Notes: generated from the letters alone by a model not told the origin. A stretch of 18,044 nucleotides of DNA from Nitrospirota bacterium (GCA_029879555.1 JAOUQB010000011.1:1-18044), one strand, 5' to 3'. Shown: positions 8,713 through 15,629, counted from the first letter of the stretch. A program made the numbers and translations.

Positions 8713-9147
8713 TCATGTATTCGTAGCCTTTCGATGATGTTGTTGGTGGGCGATTCCAAATCCAAGACAGGCAAGGCCAAAGATAGGAATCATGAAGAGG
8801 TCTTCGCGCAAAGGACGGATGACGGCATGAATATTAGGTGCGAATGGGAGAAAACCAACGGCTATGGTTGGAAAAACTTCTTGATCCGTAAGGGTCCTAA
8901 GATCGGCAATTCCCGCATTCACAATGGTCGTGCCCTGCCTTAACTCATCAGACTCCAAAAAGCGATAGGTTACAGCGACTTGTCTTGTTGAGGAGGTTGA
9001 GGTAAGGGAGCCTCTCGGGCGATAGCCGGGCCGATCGGCTAAGGGCTTTGCTTCGATCCCTTCTGCCATGACGGGTTGGCCGAGTATCCCAAGCAGAACC
9101 TGCTGGCCTTCTTGATAGAACCAGCCACCGATGAAAAATATTCCCAA
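8713..9147 (-). CDS. Two-TM membrane protein, DUF3592-like; start uncertain
   Basis: The protein has two hydrophobic segments, one at the N-terminus and LFMIPIFGLACLGFGIA near the C-terminus, around a soluble domain of about 90 residues. The domain order (VAVTYRFLESDELRQG, then IAVGFLPFAPNIHAVIRP, then TM) resembles DUF3592, whose function is unknown. The only standard start codon in frame is TTG 9147, which has no properly spaced Shine-Dalgarno and cuts the first TM helix. The frame is open upstream to 9297 and would encode KGKKPFILEVP..., then LPSSLLLLGLGIFFIGGWFY, a complete TM segment. CTG 9225, preceded by AAGAAGGGGAAC, is a candidate non-AUG start. A sequencing error or true CTG initiation would explain this. 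It follows kbp on the same strand. Confidence 0.65.
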   Translation of the reverse strand: MGIFFIGGWFYQEGQQVLLGILGQPVMAEGIEAKPLADRPGYRPRGSLTSTSSTRQVAVTYRFLESDELRQGTTIVNAGIADLRTLTDQEVFPTIAVGFLPFAPNIHAVIRPLREDLFMIPIFGLACLGFGIAHQQHHRKATNT

Positions 9148-9183
9148 TCCTAGCAGGAGGAGAGAGGATGGGAGGTGGGATGA

Positions 9184-9237
9184 AAGAAGGGGAACCTCAA
9201 GGATGAATGGCTTCTTTCCTTTCAGGTTCCCCTTCTT
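9184..9237 (-). repeat. 14-bp perfect inverted repeat downstream of kbp
   Basis: AAGAAGGGGAACCT (9184-9197) and its exact reverse complement (9224-9237) flank a 26-nt loop, inside which AAGG (9199-9202) can also pair with CCTT (9218-9221). On the - strand the hairpin lies 9 nt after the kbp stop codon and is followed by TCATCCC rather than a U-tract. It could be a weak terminator, a processing site or an attenuator between kbp and the two-TM gene. It also overlaps the possible N-terminal coding extension of that gene. Confidence 0.7.
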
Positions 9238-9245
9238 GGCACTGA

Positions 9246-9683
9246 TTACGGTAACGGAATTCGGATTTTTTGTCCGGGATAGATCAAATTGGCATCTTTA
9301 ATGACTTCCCGATTGGCCTCAAAAATTTTGGGGTAGGCCATCGCATCCCCTAAATATTTCTTGGCAATTTTTGAAAGGGTATCGCCAGATTGGATGATAT
9401 AGTATTCGACCTTGGCTTTTTGCTCAGGGGCGGTTAGTTTTTCAGCAAACACCTCAGCAACCCCTTTGACATTGCCCGCTAACAATACGGCTTTTTCTTT
9501 GGTTTCTGGGCTGGGTGCTTGGCCGGCCAGAAAGACCTTCCCGTCGTCTTCCTGAAATTCAACGGTTAAGTTGGTAATGCCAAGTCCGCGGGATTCGAGA
9601 TGTTCCCGAATTTTTGCGGCGGGATCGTCCTTGCTTCCAAATACTTTTTCTCCGATGCTTTTGACGAAATCAAATAATCCCAT
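9246..9683 (-). CDS. kbp: Kbp/YgaU homologue, BON and LysM domain protein
   Basis: The 145-residue protein matches the E. coli potassium-binding protein Kbp (YgaU) in length and architecture. It has an amphipathic start MGLFDFVKSIGEKVFG, a BON domain (about 21-85, with KEKAVLLAGNVKGVAEV) and a LysM domain (about 93-143, YYIIQSGDTLSKIAKKYLG ... IFEANREVI ... LIYPGQKIRIP). In E. coli Kbp binds K+ and is linked to stress and cell-envelope physiology; the same role here is inferred from homology. The open frame reaches 9860, but ATG 9683 is preceded by AGGAGG at about 7 nt and gives the family's conserved N-terminus, so the longer start is rejected. The 281 nt to the divergent gene at 9965 contain no other gene I can support. 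Confidence 0.93.
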   Translation of the reverse strand: MGLFDFVKSIGEKVFGSKDDPAAKIREHLESRGLGITNLTVEFQEDDGKVFLAGQAPSPETKEKAVLLAGNVKGVAEVFAEKLTAPEQKAKVEYYIIQSGDTLSKIAKKYLGDAMAYPKIFEANREVIKDANLIYPGQKIRIPLP

Positions 9684-9964
9684 TGAAATCCTCCTGCAGA
9701 TAGGGAATTGGTGAGAGAGGGGGATTGAATTGTCATGCCACCATATCGGGTCTGTCGCTATTAGTAAAGATCCTGGTGCGGAGATTGTTGAGGGGGGATG
9801 ATGAGGCTCTTGAGAAATATCTTCAGGCATGATTTCATAGAAAGGCTGGGGAAACATCACGGGTGTTGTGTCGCGGTGGGTATCTCTGGCCCATCGCTAT
9901 TCCCTCATCACATCTCACGGCCTATCAGAATGCCGGTGATCGGCATGGGCATCAAGGGGGCGCT

Positions 9965-10657
9965 ATGAATTCAGAAAAATCTCATGCGGACCATTCGTCA
10001 CCGCGGTTCAGCGGGAAACAAGTCGTGCTCTTTGTTGGCCTGGCGGTGTTGGCGACTGCGTTGGTGACCACGTGGTGGGTCAATCAATATTTATATGCGG
10101 CAACCTTTGAACCGACGCGGTTAACCGAATCCGAGCAACGGACCTTGGACCGTAAAATGACGCAATTAGGACAAATCGAGACGCCGATATCCTCTTCTTC
10201 AACTTCAAAGGGTGCTTCCTCTGAGGAGCCACTTGTGCCCGAACCGTATTCGGAGGAGGGGGCTTCTCGAGAAATTTTGTTGACGGAGCGTGAAGTGAAT
10301 GCGCTGATTGCAAAGGATGTCGAGATGTCCAGGTATGTGGCGGTGGATCTTTCGGACAACCTCGTCAGTGTGAAATTGGTCGTGCCTGTGAATGACGACG
10401 TGCCGGTTGTGGGTGGGAAAACGTTGAAACTCAATTTTGGAGTTGCACTAAGTTACGCCCATGGCAAACCGGTTGTGGCGATGCAGGGGATCAGTTTAGG
10501 GGGCGTGCCATTACCCAGCGCCTGGTGGGGCGATATTAAACATCTTAATTTGGTGGAAGAATTTGGCGGAGCCGGCGGGTTTTGGGATCAATTCGCCAAA
10601 GGGGTGGAAGATTTGACCATCCACGACGGCCAATTACGCATCCAACTTAAGGAATAA
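9965..10657 (+). CDS. Membrane-anchored periplasmic protein of unknown function
   Basis: The 230-residue protein has a short cytoplasmic N-terminus, one TM segment (about 18-40, VVLFVGLAVLATALVTTWWV) and a periplasmic part. A Ser/Glu-rich linker (about 75-100) leads to a conserved domain, LLTEREVNALIAKD ... VDLSDNLVSVKLVVPVNDD ... GGKTLKLNFGV ... VEEFGGAGGFWDQFAKGVEDL ... GQLRIQLKE. I recognise this as a conserved family of Gram-negative membrane proteins that carries no reliable functional name. The frame is open from 9863, but ATG 9965 follows AAGGGGG and begins a conventional anchor. It is transcribed divergently from kbp and convergently with the gene at 10704. Confidence 0.8.
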   Translation: MNSEKSHADHSSPRFSGKQVVLFVGLAVLATALVTTWWVNQYLYAATFEPTRLTESEQRTLDRKMTQLGQIETPISSSSTSKGASSEEPLVPEPYSEEGASREILLTEREVNALIAKDVEMSRYVAVDLSDNLVSVKLVVPVNDDVPVVGGKTLKLNFGVALSYAHGKPVVAMQGISLGGVPLPSAWWGDIKHLNLVEEFGGAGGFWDQFAKGVEDLTIHDGQLRIQLKE

Positions 10658-10703
10658 ATCTTTCCGGCGTCTATTAGTTAACTCAACTGCGAAGGTGCGA
10701 GTC

Positions 10704-11384
10704 TCACGGAAGTACCAGCCAGGGCATGGGAGGTAAGACGGCCCAATACAACGCCTGGGCATCTTTTGGTTCCATGGACAGGACGAGATAGGGCTGTGAA
10801 GGTTGGCCGAACGCCTCTTTCCATGTCGAAACATTGGCGGTCACTCGGCCGGTCCAATTCGCCATCTGTTGGAACGCATTGTCCCAAAAAGAGGGGAGGT
10901 GATGCGTTTGAATAATCACCATCATTCGGTCATCCAAAACTAATTCATACCGAAGAGGCATATCCTCGACAGTTTGGGCTTTGGGTGCGGATACCTGGGA
11001 GGATTGGTCCTCTTCGCGAGTCGCCTCAGCCGTTTTCTCAGGAATCGGAGGTGGTGAAAGGGTGAGGGGCGAAATCATGGGGTCTTTGGTGGCGAGGGAA
11101 AAACTGGAAGGCTGGGGAATCGAATTTCCTATCCAGGCAATGTCATGGAACGGAAAGGTTCGCAAGGTCATCCCTCGAGCTTTCAAGATGCCTAACTTAC
11201 GGGGAATATCGATGATCATGTACAACGATTTAGTTTTAGCGATCGGCAATTCCATTGTAACCGAAGGAGGAGGTGTGACTTTTGGGGTTGGAGCGGCGAG
11301 CGAACGGGGGGGCTCTAGTCCAAAGAGGCAGAGTCCTACCCAGAGCACACTCATGAAACTCGAACGGAAGATGGAAGACGTCAT
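10704..11384 (-). CDS. Secreted protein of unknown function at the end of the L,D-transpeptidase operon
   Basis: The protein of about 226 residues has a signal peptide (MTSSIFRSSFMSVLWVGLCL...) with a likely cut after SLAA. A Pro-rich stretch follows, then TKSLYMIIDIPRKLGILKARGMTLRTFPF, which faintly resembles the first strands of a YkuD domain (compare MYVVVDTAQNRLEVREGETI in its neighbour). No catalytic HGC motif is present. A second Pro/Ser/Glu-rich linker (about 105-140) leads to a C-terminal domain with ELVLDDRMMVIIQ and YLVLSMEPKDAQALYWAVL. I do not recognise the family. Start choice is uncertain: ATG 11384 lies 19 nt after the preceding gene, ATG 11354 is an alternative, and the frame is open to 11438. 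It may be a degenerate or accessory partner of the transpeptidases. Confidence 0.7.
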   Translation of the reverse strand: MTSSIFRSSFMSVLWVGLCLFGLEPPRSLAAPTPKVTPPPSVTMELPIAKTKSLYMIIDIPRKLGILKARGMTLRTFPFHDIAWIGNSIPQPSSFSLATKDPMISPLTLSPPPIPEKTAEATREEDQSSQVSAPKAQTVEDMPLRYELVLDDRMMVIIQTHHLPSFWDNAFQQMANWTGRVTANVSTWKEAFGQPSQPYLVLSMEPKDAQALYWAVLPPMPWLVLP

Positions 11385-11403
11385 CACGGCAGGTCGCGGG
11401 TGG

Positions 11404-12105
11404 CTAGTAAATAATGAGTGTGGACCCCGTTGGCACATGACGATAGAGATATTCTAAATCGGTATCACCCAAACGGATGCAGCCATGGGTGACATTCGTT
11501 CCTAATAATCGTGTGTAGAGGGTGCCATGAATGAAATAACCATTACCAAATCCCAGGGCATAGTCCCCCAGCACCCCCGTTTCAAGGCGGTCTTTGGGTT
11601 TGGTGGGAACGGATTCTCCCTCTTCGATAAAGGCCCAGTCCGGTTTAACCCAAACGGGATTTTTAATTTTGTTGAGGATCGTATAGACCCCGCGCGGAGT
11701 TTCAAACACCCAACCTTTATTCGGATCTCTGGGGTCTTGCAGGCTTGCGCCACTGCCAGTCGAGGCTACGGCCGTATGAATGATTGTCTCGCCCTCTCGT
11801 ACTTCCAGCCTATTTTGCGCAGTATCAACGACCACATACATGCCCTTGGGAGCGAGTCCTTGCATGGAAGTGCGGATAGGAAAGGGCCGAGCAGAAACCT
11901 TGGCAGTGGAAATCGCCGCGTCATTTTTCTGGAGATGTTTCTTAGGTGAGGTAAGGCTAGTGGCCAGAGATGCCGTTGTGATGACAGGAAGGGTAATGAG
12001 CATCAGCCAGAGAAGGGCCTTCACGAATGGCGCTTGAAAAATTGAGTGTCGAGAATTAGGGCTTGGCATACAAGTCTGCTCGTTGGGAGCTTGGTTCTTT
12101 TTCAT
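11404..12105 (-). CDS. L,D-transpeptidase, YkuD domain with canonical HGC motif
   Basis: YkuD enzymes form 3-3 peptidoglycan cross-links or attach lipoproteins to peptidoglycan in the periplasm. The 233-residue protein has an N-terminal signal/anchor (ALLWLMLITLPVITTASLA, about 30-48). Its C-terminal YkuD domain starts MYVVVDTAQNRLEV and contains TPRGVYTI, FIHG (His193) and THGCIRL (His207, Cys209), the canonical catalytic arrangement. The ATG at 12105 overlaps the end of the upstream transpeptidase gene by 50 nt. ATG 12069 would shorten the overlap to 14 nt. Neither has a clear Shine-Dalgarno, so coupling to upstream translation is likely. Unlike the two larger transpeptidases in the window it lacks the helical domain and keeps the standard HGC. 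Confidence 0.9.
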   Translation of the reverse strand: MKKNQAPNEQTCMPSPNSRHSIFQAPFVKALLWLMLITLPVITTASLATSLTSPKKHLQKNDAAISTAKVSARPFPIRTSMQGLAPKGMYVVVDTAQNRLEVREGETIIHTAVASTGSGASLQDPRDPNKGWVFETPRGVYTILNKIKNPVWVKPDWAFIEEGESVPTKPKDRLETGVLGDYALGFGNGYFIHGTLYTRLLGTNVTHGCIRLGDTDLEYLYRHVPTGSTLIIY

Positions 12106-13282
12106 GTACGTTACGGCGTTGGATATGGTCTTCCAAGGTATGGAGGGTGCTTACCACTTCGTTGTTAGTATCGAGCGCACCAACGATCGTAATCGGTCCT
12201 CCCAAGGCCATGCGTTGAAACACGTGTTCCATCGCCTCGTTCTCCAGGGCAATGCATCCATTGGTACGATCGTCGGAATTGAGGTTTTTGCCATGGATTT
12301 CAATGGCGCTACCCACAGTTCTTCCTTCAGGAATTTCCCCCAAAGCTTGGAGCTCTTGGAAGCGGTTTTGATGTTCTGGACTGGGATAGTTGATGAGCAG
12401 GGCGCGATAAAATTTGGTTTCTTCACCCCCTTTTTTCCGAATCACACGAAATCGTCCTTCGGGTGTCGCCCCGTCTCCTTCAAATTGTTTGTCCAGTAAA
12501 CCGGAAAAACCCAAATCAACCGGATACTCGGCGACCACCTGACCCTGACGATAGAGTAATAATTTTCGAGAGGCCTTGTGAGTGATAATCGCTGCCCCAC
12601 CCGTTGCAGTTGACCATTGAATGGTGTCCTGTGCCCATTGATTCCAGCGAGCCAGTTGTTCAGAGTCAGAGTACCGATGCATCTGTTCAACCATATGCTT
12701 CTCGACAGTTTGGAGGGATGAGACCGCATTCTTCACGGCCAGCCGAGCTTTCCCAAACTGACCGGCCTCTAATCGTGTGGAGGCCTCGTTCAACAGGCCT
12801 TCGGCATGAGAAAGAGTTGAGACGTCCGGGCCCATTTCAAATAACGAGGTGAGGGATCGTAATCGGGAGACCTGGTCATATTCGGGGCGAATCAGATCAT
12901 CAATGTCCATTCGAAGGGCCAATGATTTTTGGCGGATCGCCTCCAAGAGAAGGGTGCCTTCACTCATCAATTCGTTGTATCTCTGGTGAAAGGTGGTTCC
13001 ATCTTTGGGAAACCACCATTGATTGACAGCTGTCCGCCAGTCGTGACGAATTTCAAGGAGCCGGTGATGGAACTGTTGATACTGATCCGGGAATAACTGG
13101 TGGCCGCCTTGAACGAAGAGTGTGCGATCTAAGGTTTCAACTTCGACTGGAAACCGTTCGGGATAGTCAGGAGTTCCCCACCAAGAATACGCCAAGACGG
13201 GAATGCCAATGAAGGTCACGGTTAATATCAACGGCCATAGCCGTTTCAGGATAGTTCCCCATTCGAGCCGTAGGATCTTCAC
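12056..13282 (-). CDS. Membrane-anchored L,D-transpeptidase with TNGC active-site variant (copy A)
   Basis: The 408-residue protein has a TM anchor (about 15-35, LWPLILTVTFIGIPVLAYSWW), a periplasmic helical region (about 45-230) and a YkuD domain (about 235-370). The YkuD domain reads KASRKLLLYRQGQVVAEYPVDLG ... GDGATPEGRFRVI ... IEIHG (His330) ... RTNGCIAL (Cys343). The usual [ST]HGC is TNGC. This [T]-x-G-C-[IV]-A version occurs in a distinct YkuD subgroup, so it is probably active, with the second histidine replaced. It is paralogous to the gene at 14406-15626 along its whole length, with the same 13-residue His-Cys spacing. The ATG lies one nucleotide after the stop of the DUF4398 lipoprotein gene, so the pair is tightly coupled. 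Confidence 0.9.
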   Translation of the reverse strand: MKILRLEWGTILKRLWPLILTVTFIGIPVLAYSWWGTPDYPERFPVEVETLDRTLFVQGGHQLFPDQYQQFHHRLLEIRHDWRTAVNQWWFPKDGTTFHQRYNELMSEGTLLLEAIRQKSLALRMDIDDLIRPEYDQVSRLRSLTSLFEMGPDVSTLSHAEGLLNEASTRLEAGQFGKARLAVKNAVSSLQTVEKHMVEQMHRYSDSEQLARWNQWAQDTIQWSTATGGAAIITHKASRKLLLYRQGQVVAEYPVDLGFSGLLDKQFEGDGATPEGRFRVIRKKGGEETKFYRALLINYPSPEHQNRFQELQALGEIPEGRTVGSAIEIHGKNLNSDDRTNGCIALENEAMEHVFQRMALGGPITIVGALDTNNEVVSTLHTLEDHIQRRNVHEKEPSSQRADLYAKP

Positions 13283-13283
13283 C

Positions 13284-13913
13284 TTATACCTGAACTTTCT
13301 CCGCCTGACTGACGGTAGAAAGGATGCGTTCGTGAATCGCCAATGCGACGGTTTCCACCACGTGGGCGGTACTCATGACTTGGATGTAGTCCCCTTGGCT
13401 CAGCATTCCTGTTTCAATGGTATTGAGCAGGGCCTCTGCTCCTTGTAGGGCCTTCTGCAATTCATGGAACTGTTGTGGTTCAGGGAGATGGGCTCGTCGT
13501 TCCAGAAGAAGCGCTTGGGTTTGCTGAATATTTTGCCTGGCTAAGATCAGGGCGATCTGGGCATTGTTTTTGGTTTCTTCAAGGTTCAACGAGGCCTCAG
13601 ATTTCGCCTGATCCGCTTGCGCCAGTGCCAGGTCTAACATCCGTTTTCCTTGAGCGTAGGTTCTCCACCATGCGAACTTGGCATCTTGGTTATCTAGTTC
13701 GTTAATCGCTTGGCTATATGAAAGCTCCGCTTGCTGCAATTGTTCATAGGCGTATTCTTGGGCGCCAGACAAGCGGGCGTCGTGTAATGTTCGCAAGACC
13801 GCATCGATTTGCCCCGAAGGCCGTTCGGCGCATCCCTGAGTGACAAGGGTTCCGGCAATGGCCAGGAGTAGGCACCATTCCCAAAATTTCAGCCGTAAAG
13901 ATTGTGTCTGCAT
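13284..13913 (-). CDS. DUF4398-type coiled-coil lipoprotein (copy A)
   Basis: The protein has 209 residues from ATG 13913. A hydrophobic signal (WCLLLAIAGTLVTQGC) ends in a lipobox-like sequence with Cys28, although Thr and Gln at -3 and -2 are not ideal. The remainder is almost entirely helical, with DAVLRTLHDARLSGAQEYAYEQLQQAELSYSQAINELDNQDAK and a long KSEASLNLEETKNNAQ helix, as in DUF4398 lipoproteins. Its role is unknown; a periplasmic scaffold for the coupled L,D-transpeptidase is my inference. It is paralogous to 15630-16244. The frame runs from TTG 13934, but ATG 13913 gives a normal signal sequence. A terminator (13951-13984) lies just upstream, and I find no sigma-54 site of its own. 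Confidence 0.83.
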   Translation of the reverse strand: MQTQSLRLKFWEWCLLLAIAGTLVTQGCAERPSGQIDAVLRTLHDARLSGAQEYAYEQLQQAELSYSQAINELDNQDAKFAWWRTYAQGKRMLDLALAQADQAKSEASLNLEETKNNAQIALILARQNIQQTQALLLERRAHLPEPQQFHELQKALQGAEALLNTIETGMLSQGDYIQVMSTAHVVETVALAIHERILSTVSQAEKVQV

Positions 13914-13950
13914 GTCTCGCTTCTGATTCAACAAGATTGTGTCTATGCTC

Positions 13951-13984
13951 TAAATAAAACAGGGGCCAAACGATTTGGCCCCTG
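13951..13984 (-). terminator. Rho-independent terminator after the 37-codon gene
   Basis: CAGGGGCCAAA (13960-13970), loop CGA, and TTTGGCCCCTG (13974-13984) form a perfect 11-bp GC-rich stem. On the - strand it is followed by TTTTATTTA (13959-13951). It lies 78 nt after the stop of the 37-codon gene and 37 nt before the DUF4398 copy A start, so it separates the two. Because no separate promoter is visible in the short gap, partial read-through into the copy A operon is likely. Confidence 0.9.
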
Positions 13985-14062
13985 CCGTGTTTCCCATTGG
14001 TTTGCTGGAGATGAATGTGCTAGCAGGGATTCTTTCTCAGCCAACCTAGAAGGAAATTGATT

Positions 14063-14176
14063 CTACTTTCCGAATGGCTTCTTGGCCGGAGCGCCTTGTG
14101 GTTTTCCTGCTGGTGCGGCTGAAGGTTTTCCGGTTGGCATGGCTTTGGGTTGATTTTTTTGATTGGGTTGGTTCAT
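14063..14176 (-). CDS. 37-residue Lys/Pro/Ala/Gln-rich small protein
   Basis: An ATG at 14176 opens 37 codons, MNQPNQKNQPKAMPTGKP followed by SAAPAGKPQGAPAKKPFGK, ending in TAG at 14063-14065. AAGGAGG (14190-14184) lies 7 nt before the start, one of the best Shine-Dalgarno sequences in the window. It has its own sigma-54-type promoter (14233-14248) and its own terminator (13951-13984), so the transcription unit is complete. The composition (about 19% Lys, 19% Pro, no acidic residue, three GKP units) predicts a disordered, strongly basic peptide. No signal peptide or TM segment is seen. I do not recognise it. Binding to anionic polymers (nucleic acid, teichoic-like or membrane surfaces) is conceivable but only inferred from charge. 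Confidence 0.75.
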   Translation of the reverse strand: MNQPNQKNQPKAMPTGKPSAAPAGKPQGAPAKKPFGK

Positions 14177-14199
14177 GGAAGGCCCTCCTTATGGGTTGC

Positions 14200-14218
14200 G
14201 TAAATCAATATGATTTAC
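14200..14218 (-). repeat. Palindrome at the 5' end of the small-protein transcript
   Basis: GTAAATCA (14200-14207), loop ATA, and TGATTTAC (14211-14218) form a perfect 8-bp inverted repeat. With the sigma-54 start predicted near 14222, the hairpin would begin about 4 nt into the mRNA and end 9 nt before the Shine-Dalgarno. It could stabilise the short transcript or act as an operator. Confidence 0.6.
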
Positions 14219-14232
14219 TCCTGAGTATCAAC

Positions 14233-14248
14233 AGCAAAGGTAATGCCA
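14233..14248 (-). promoter_or_regulatory. Sigma-54 (-24/-12) promoter of the 37-codon gene
   Basis: On the - strand the sequence is TGGCATTACCTTTGCT, against the consensus TGGCACGN4TTGCW. All critical GG and GC bases and their spacing are present. Counting 12 nt from the GC puts the start near 14222, giving a 46-nt leader. The 16 nt are identical to the promoter at 16371-16386. Confidence 0.8.
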
Positions 14249-14332
14249 GATTGTTGGATGCGGGCAGGCCTCAATAACCCAAGATATCTTAGGAAAATAG
14301 CAATGGAGCTAGTCGATAGAGATAATTCGAAA

Positions 14333-14362
14333 GACAAGCTGTCCAAATGAAGAAATTTTGTC
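14333..14362 (-). promoter_or_regulatory. Putative enhancer-binding-protein site (UAS) for the small-protein promoter
   Basis: On the + strand the site reads GACAAGCTGTCC (14333-14344, dyad GACA-N3-TGTC) followed by GAAGAAATTTTGTC (14349-14362). It begins exactly 85 nt upstream of the sigma-54 promoter, the usual range for an activator site, and lies just after the stop of the copy B transpeptidase. The same composite element is at the same distance at 16470-16500. Confidence 0.65.
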
Positions 14363-14405
14363 TCTGCTGCGTTGGATGCTTGAGAGCGCTGAAAGGATGA
14401 AGATC

Positions 14406-15626
14406 TTATTCAATAACCTGACGGGACAAGCCAATGGGAGAAGGTTGGACAACCGATTCCCGTTGAGTGTGATGCTGTTGAATAGGCTCCAAGGTCTTGG
14501 AGACGGGGTTAATGGGATCGAGTGTGCCGACGATGACCACGGGAGTGTTCAATGGAATAAGGGGAAAGAGAGTATCCATGGTGGCGTTGTTTAAGGCAAC
14601 GCACCCGTTCGTGAGCTCTCGTTGTCCTGGCCGTTGCCCGTGGATTTCAATGAGGCCTCCGATTCCTCGATTGCCCGGGATTAATCCCTGGGCTCGAGCA
14701 TGTGAAAATCGGTGTTGGTGGGCAGGGGTCGGGAAATCCAGCAGAAAGGCTTTATGAAATTTCGTTTCTCCCTTGTGTTTCTTTTGAACAATATGAAAGA
14801 GGCCTTCCGGTGTCGCGCCATCCCCTTCGTAAAGTTTGTCTTGGAGCCCGGAGAAACCGAGGTCGGTAGGATACTCATGCCGAAGGAGCCCGCCTTGATA
14901 GAACTGAAGTTTCCGGGACGCTTTAATCACCACCATCGCCGAGCCACCTGTTTGGCGTGAATGTTCGATGGTGTCCTTCACCCATCTCGCCCACTGTGCG
15001 ATCTTTTTCTCATTGGAGTAGCGAATCATTTGACGGATGAGAATTTCCTCGATAGGCCGAATGACGACCTGGGCTTGCATCAATAGGTGCGGGACGGCAT
15101 CAAGCTGACCTTGAGCCAAATGAGAGAGTCCTTGAGCGAGATAACTCTCGGCGTGGGAGAGCGGGGTGCGTTTCCCACGGAAATCGAACAATCCATTGAG
15201 GCGGCGTAATCTAACGAGTTGGGCCTGTTCCGCTTTGAGCGAGTCTTTGAGCCCATTTTGCTGGAAGAGAGCTTTCTTTTCAGTATCCGTCAGTAAGGTG
15301 GCGCCCAATTGCATGAGTTGTTGATTCGTATCAGTGAATTCTTCAAGGGTCCAGGTTGCCCACCACCGCGTAACTTCGACACGCCAATGTTGACGGAAAT
15401 CGGTGACTTCCTGGTGAAAGGCGGCATATTGCTTGGGGAACAAATTTGCGCCCCCAGCCAGCCAAATTTGGCGGTCTAGGTGTTCGACGGCTGTGGGAAA
15501 TGTGGGAGGAAGACCTGGCGCACGCCACCAGAGAATCAGAAGAGCGGAAAGAAGAAACAGGACTCCGGCTCCCAGCCAACACGACTGTCGTTTGGCCAGC
15601 GTGGGGCCAGAGCCCTGATCTCTCAC
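14406..15626 (-). CDS. Membrane-anchored L,D-transpeptidase with TNGC active-site variant (copy B)
   Basis: The 406-residue protein has a TM anchor (about 17-34, WLGAGVLFLLSALLILWW), a periplasmic helical region, and a YkuD domain (about 230-365). The YkuD domain reads KASRKLQFYQGG ... DLGFSGLQDKLYEGDGATPEG ... IEIHG (His329) ... LTNGCVAL (Cys342). It is a full-length paralogue of the gene at 12056-13282. Shared stretches include FxxAVE/VEV-xLDR, LSHAE, GGxAx(V/I)xxKASRKL, LGFSGL and EGDGATPEG. As in copy A, Asn replaces the histidine before Gly-Cys. The start ATG lies 3 nt after the DUF4398 copy B stop, so the two are cotranscribed from the sigma-54 promoter at 16371-16386. Expected role: peptidoglycan cross-linking or lipoprotein attachment in the periplasm; which of these is unknown. 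Confidence 0.9.
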   Translation of the reverse strand: MRDQGSGPTLAKRQSCWLGAGVLFLLSALLILWWRAPGLPPTFPTAVEHLDRQIWLAGGANLFPKQYAAFHQEVTDFRQHWRVEVTRWWATWTLEEFTDTNQQLMQLGATLLTDTEKKALFQQNGLKDSLKAEQAQLVRLRRLNGLFDFRGKRTPLSHAESYLAQGLSHLAQGQLDAVPHLLMQAQVVIRPIEEILIRQMIRYSNEKKIAQWARWVKDTIEHSRQTGGSAMVVIKASRKLQFYQGGLLRHEYPTDLGFSGLQDKLYEGDGATPEGLFHIVQKKHKGETKFHKAFLLDFPTPAHQHRFSHARAQGLIPGNRGIGGLIEIHGQRPGQRELTNGCVALNNATMDTLFPLIPLNTPVVIVGTLDPINPVSKTLEPIQQHHTQRESVVQPSPIGLSRQVIE

Positions 15627-15629
15627 TGA

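Noticed and set aside
8685..8716. TTGACT ... TATCAT pair resembling a + strand sigma-70 promoter
   Set aside because: The spacing is 20 nt and no + strand gene follows.
9684..9860. 59-residue N-terminal extension of the Kbp homologue
   Set aside because: ATG 9683 has a good AGGAGG and the conserved MGLF(N/D)FVK start of Kbp.
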